A DNA stretch of 64,000 nucleotides from Cyanobium gracile PCC 6307. GTDB lineage: Bacteria > Cyanobacteriota > Cyanobacteriia > PCC-6307 > Cyanobiaceae. The notes beneath the pieces are model-generated. The model did not search any database, was not told the origin of the DNA, and saw only the letters and a list, made by a program, of their open reading frames with translations. The translations under genes were made by a program, and so were the position numbers. The stretch spans positions 2,443,964 to 2,507,963 of the forward strand of contig NC_019675.1 of NCBI RefSeq assembly GCF_000316515.1, in the 5' to 3' direction. Each line of letters opens with the position of its first letter. Position 1 is the stretch's first letter. Below are positions 61,397 through 64,000 of this stretch, piece by piece.

Positions 61397-62341
61397 ATGG
61401 CGACCGCTGACCTTGTGTTCCTCGGGTCCGGCGTCCTGGCTGCCGGTGTGGGCGGGGAGCTTTTCGTGCGTGGCGCCGTGGGCCTGGCCCACTGGGCACG
61501 CCTCTCACCCGGGATCGTCGGGGCCACGGTGGCGGCCTTCGCCACATCCAGCCCGGAGCTGTCGGTGGCGACCATGGCGGCGCTCGAAGGCAAGCCCCAG
61601 ATCGCGCTGGGGGATGCCCTTGGAAGCAACGTGGTCAATGTGGCCCTGATCCTGGGTTTCACGGTGGCGATCTCAGGGCAGCGCATGCCTGCGGAGAGCG
61701 CCCGTCGCGATCTGCCGGTGGCCTTGGCTGGCCCGCTGCTGACAGGGCTGTTGCTTCTCGACGGCAGCCTCTCGCGGCTGGATGGTGCCCTGCTTCTGGT
61801 TGTCTTCCTTCTTTGGATGACGGGCGTGGTGCTGGAGGTGCGACGGCAACGCCGCGTCGCCGAGGTGCTTCGGGGGGAGCGGCGCAGCTGGCCTGCCGTC
61901 CTGTTCTGTGTCGTCGGCCTGGGGCTTCTGCTGGTGGCCGGGAGGCTGGTGGTGCTGGGGGCCCGGGGTCTTGCCCAGTCCTTCGGCATTGATGCCTTCC
62001 TTGTCGGAGCCACCCTTGTGGCGATCGGCACCTCGATGCCGGAGCTGGCCACGTCGTTGGTCGCGACCTGGCGAGGCCATGATGAGGTCGGCCTTGGCAC
62101 GATCCTCGGCAGCAACATCTTCAACGGGCTCTGGGTGGTGGGCGTCGCCGCCACCATCACCCCGATCGCCGTGCCGGTCCAGGAGGTGCAGCTGGTCCTT
62201 GGCTTCGGCCTCGCGGCGCTGTTCCTGCTGATCCTCCCCAATGGCTCAGTCGTCCTGCAACGCTGGCGCGGCTGGCTGCTGCTGATCTTGTACGGCGTTT
62301 ATGTCCTGGCGATCGTGCGTGGCCGGGGGCTAATCGGTTGA
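61397..62341 (+). CDS. Calcium/sodium exchanger (CaCA family, YrbG-like)
   Basis: Inner-membrane cation/Ca2+ antiporter of 314 aa with about ten predicted helices. The two inverted alpha-repeats that form the ion pathway are clear: ATSSPELSVATMAALEG with ALGDALGSNVVNVALILG, and GTSMPELATSLVATWRG with GLGTILGSNIFNGLWVVG. The ion-binding Glu in both PEL motifs is present. Either Na+ or H+ could be the counter-ion. The gene stands alone, with slightly lower GC than its neighbours. Confidence 0.95.
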   Translation: MATADLVFLGSGVLAAGVGGELFVRGAVGLAHWARLSPGIVGATVAAFATSSPELSVATMAALEGKPQIALGDALGSNVVNVALILGFTVAISGQRMPAESARRDLPVALAGPLLTGLLLLDGSLSRLDGALLLVVFLLWMTGVVLEVRRQRRVAEVLRGERRSWPAVLFCVVGLGLLLVAGRLVVLGARGLAQSFGIDAFLVGATLVAIGTSMPELATSLVATWRGHDEVGLGTILGSNIFNGLWVVGVAATITPIAVPVQEVQLVLGFGLAALFLLILPNGSVVLQRWRGWLLLILYGVYVLAIVRGRGLIG

Positions 62342-62366
62342 TGTGTTGCGCTCCGTGGTACGCCCC

Positions 62367-62372
62367 TACCCT
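62367..62372 (+). promoter_or_regulatory. Candidate -10 box (TACCCT)
   Basis: TACCCT fits TAnnnT and is 23 bases before the ATG at 62396. Confidence 0.35.
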
Positions 62373-62395
62373 GACGGCAACGCCCCGGCCCTGGC

Positions 62396-62731
62396 ATGCC
62401 CACCTCCTTCGCCCTGATGCTCCTGGCGCTGCTTGATGCCACGCCGCGGCTCGCCGAGGCCCAGCCCCAGGGTGGGGAGCTCAGCCCGCGGGAGGAATTC
62501 ATGGTGATGGTGGGGGTGGGCTCCGGGTACATGAGCGCCCTCTGCAACCTGGAGAAGGACGGCTTCATCTCGACCGCCACCCGCGCCAAGCTGGCCCAGG
62601 AACAGCTCGACGTGATCGGCGGCGATCCCTCCACCAAGGACGATCTGGAGGGGGTGCTCGCCGGCATGAAGGGCGTCGAGGAGGACAAAGAGCTGTGCCC
62701 AAGCCAGGTGCTGCCGCCCCGGCGGAAATGA
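62396..62731 (+). CDS. Small secreted protein of unknown function (111 aa)
   Basis: No family recognised. A signal peptide (about 1-22, ending AEA) is followed by a charged helical region with two Cys (SALCNLEKDG and KELCPSQ) that could be linked. It is 19 bases before the SulP gene on the same strand and probably shares its transcript. It could be a periplasmic partner of the transporter, but that is only inferred from position. Confidence 0.65.
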   Translation: MPTSFALMLLALLDATPRLAEAQPQGGELSPREEFMVMVGVGSGYMSALCNLEKDGFISTATRAKLAQEQLDVIGGDPSTKDDLEGVLAGMKGVEEDKELCPSQVLPPRRK

Positions 62732-62750
62732 GCCGCCACGGGGGACGCTG

Positions 62751-64000
62751 ATGGAGCCGCGCCAGGGCCTGGCCGTGGTGCTGCCGGGCCTGGCACGGTT
62801 GCTGGGCTACCAGCGCAGCTGGCTGCGGCCGGACCTGCTGGCGGGCGTGACCGTGGCGGCCTACCTGGTGCCCCAGTGCATGGCCTACGCCGAGGTGGCC
62901 GGTCTGGCGCCGGTGGCGGGGCTGTGGGCGATCCTGCCGCCCCTGCTGCTCTATGCCCTGCTGGGTTCGTCCCCCCAGCTGTCGGTGGGGCCGGAGTCCA
63001 CCACCGCCGTGATGACGGCCGCGGCGGTCGGGCCGCTGGTGGCGGGGGATCCGCTCATCTACGCGGGCTTCTGCAGCCTGCTGGCCCTGCTGGTGGGGCT
63101 CGTCTGCTGCGCCGGCGCCTGGGCCCGGCTCGGTTTCCTGGCCGATCTGCTCTCCCGGCCGATCCTGGTGGGCTATCTGGGGGGCGTGGCCCTGATCATG
63201 ATCGGCGGCCAGCTGGGGCGGGTCAGCGGCCTGAAGCTGCAGGCGGCCTCGCTCCCCGGCCAGCTGCTGGAGCTGCTGGGCCGGCTGGGGGAGATCCACC
63301 GGCCCACCCTGCTGCTGGCCCTGGGGGTGCTGGTGTTCCTGCTGCTGGTGCAGCGGCGCTTCCCCCGGGCCCCGGGGCCCCTGCTGGCGGTGCTGCTGGC
63401 GATGGCGGTGGTGGCAGCGGGCCACCTGGAGCAGCGGGGGGTGGCCGTGATCGGCGCCATCCCGGCCGGACTGCCGGTGCCGGCCCTGCCGCCGCCGGTG
63501 TCCGGCGCCCAGCTCAGAACCCTGCTCACGGCGGCGGTGGGCATCACCCTGGTGGGCTACTCCGACAACGTGCTCACGGCCCGGGCCTTCGCCGCCCGGG
63601 GCGGCTACCGCATCGATGCCAACCAGGAACTGTTGGCCCTCGGCGCCAGCAACCTTGGCAATGGGCTGATGCAGGGGTTTCCGGTGAGCAGCAGCGGCAG
63701 CCGCACCGCCATCGGCGATTCCCTCGGCAGCCGCTCCCAGCTGTTCTCCCTGGTGGCCCTGGCGATGGTGCTGGCGGTGTTGCTGTGGCTGCGGCCGGTG
63801 CTGGCCCTGTTCCCCACGGCGGCCCTGGGGGCGATCGTCATCTATGCCGCCCTGCGCCTGATCGACATCCCGGAGTTCCTGCGGCTGCACCGCTTCCGCC
63901 CCAGCGAATTCCGCCTCGCCCTGATCACCCTGGTGGGGGTGCTGGCCACCGACCTGCTCACCGGCGTGGCCCTGGCGGTGGGGTTGTCGGTGATCGATCT
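62751..64000 (+). CDS. SulP family inorganic anion transporter, 3' end cut by the window
   Basis: Membrane transporter of the SulP/SLC26 family; members carry sulfate, bicarbonate or dicarboxylates. The first 416 residues are visible and open to the window edge. Typical segments are WLRPDLLAGVTVAAYLVPQ, CMAYAEVAGLAPVAGLWAI, LSVGPESTTAVMTAAAVGPL and GASNLGNGLMQGFPVSSSGS. The STAS domain that normally follows lies outside. A bicarbonate role (as in BicA) is possible in a cyanobacterium but cannot be told from sulfate uptake here. ATG 62751 fits the normal N-terminus. Confidence 0.93.
   Translation, partial: MEPRQGLAVVLPGLARLLGYQRSWLRPDLLAGVTVAAYLVPQCMAYAEVAGLAPVAGLWAILPPLLLYALLGSSPQLSVGPESTTAVMTAAAVGPLVAGDPLIYAGFCSLLALLVGLVCCAGAWARLGFLADLLSRPILVGYLGGVALIMIGGQLGRVSGLKLQAASLPGQLLELLGRLGEIHRPTLLLALGVLVFLLLVQRRFPRAPGPLLAVLLAMAVVAAGHLEQRGVAVIGAIPAGLPVPALPPPVSGAQLRTLLTAAVGITLVGYSDNVLTARAFAARGGYRIDANQELLALGASNLGNGLMQGFPVSSSGSRTAIGDSLGSRSQLFSLVALAMVLAVLLWLRPVLALFPTAALGAIVIYAALRLIDIPEFLRLHRFRPSEFRLALITLVGVLATDLLTGVALAVGLSVID

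Overview
The window looks like chromosome from a high-GC picocyanobacterium of the Cyanobium / freshwater-to-euryhaline Synechococcus type. The evidence is the gene content (a complete urtABCDE urea transporter, urease with its maturation factors, NarM, formamidase with an FmdB-like protein, a HpsJ / PEP-CTERM pair, a CTP synthase and a Dps typical of the group), the very GC-rich and densely packed coding sequence, and TAnnnT-type -10 boxes about 20 bases before many start codons. No rRNA, tRNA, insertion sequence or CRISPR array was recognised. Two genes are cut by the window edges: aspS at the left and a SulP transporter at the right.

Layout. 1-5.3 kb: end of aspS, a large autotransporter-like outer-membrane protein with an AT-richer N-terminal part, an 800-base gap holding a decayed sigma-70 fragment, then dps. 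5.4-11.4 kb: pyrG, queE, an inverted ecotin gene, queC, pabB, pabC (nucleotide, preQ0 and folate synthesis). 11.4-32.9 kb: a nitrogen region with a lipoprotein, fmdA, an fmdB-like gene, urtEDCBA (minus strand), ureG, ureF, ureE (minus), ureD (plus) and ureABC (plus). Two blocks interrupt it: a membrane protein, a frameshifted MCE gene and an orphan substrate-binding lipoprotein between ureG and ureF; and a Coq4-like gene, a TSUP permease, lemA, a DUF2207 gene and a serine hydrolase between ureD and ureA. 32.9-35 kb: HpsJ-like protein, PEP-CTERM protein, PilZ protein. 35.2-43.1 kb: circularly permuted ATP-grasp, alpha-E and transglutaminase genes, glycogen phosphorylase and a DUF2126 protein. 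43.4-47.2 kb: a PAS-GGDEF-EAL protein, a cupin and a CsgG-like protein. 47.2-51.7 kb: narM, mobA, moaA and a convergent YdeP/FdhF-type molybdopterin oxidoreductase. 51.8-59.3 kb: a VOC protein, a glutaredoxin, a DGPF protein with its ECF42-type sigma factor, DUF1971, a second Coq4-like protein, DUF6880 and katG. 59.3-64 kb: a two-TM protein overlapping a lysozyme / L,D-transpeptidase fusion, a cation/Ca2+ exchanger, a small secreted protein and a SulP transporter.

How the genes work together. Urea enters through UrtABCDE and is hydrolysed by UreABC after nickel insertion by UreDEFG. Formamide is hydrolysed by FmdA, and nitrate use is supported by NarM plus molybdenum-cofactor genes, so most of the left half serves ammonium supply from alternative nitrogen sources. 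The right half is more accessory: envelope remodelling, cyclic-di-GMP signalling, stress (KatG, glutaredoxin, DGPF/ECF) and transport. The items most worth a second look are the lysozyme-YkuD fusion with its holin-like partner, the ATP-grasp / alpha-E / transglutaminase / DUF2126 set wrapped around glgP, the two Coq4-like proteins with an intact HDxxHx11E motif, the ecotin, and the remnants and breaks (sigma fragment, MCE frameshift).
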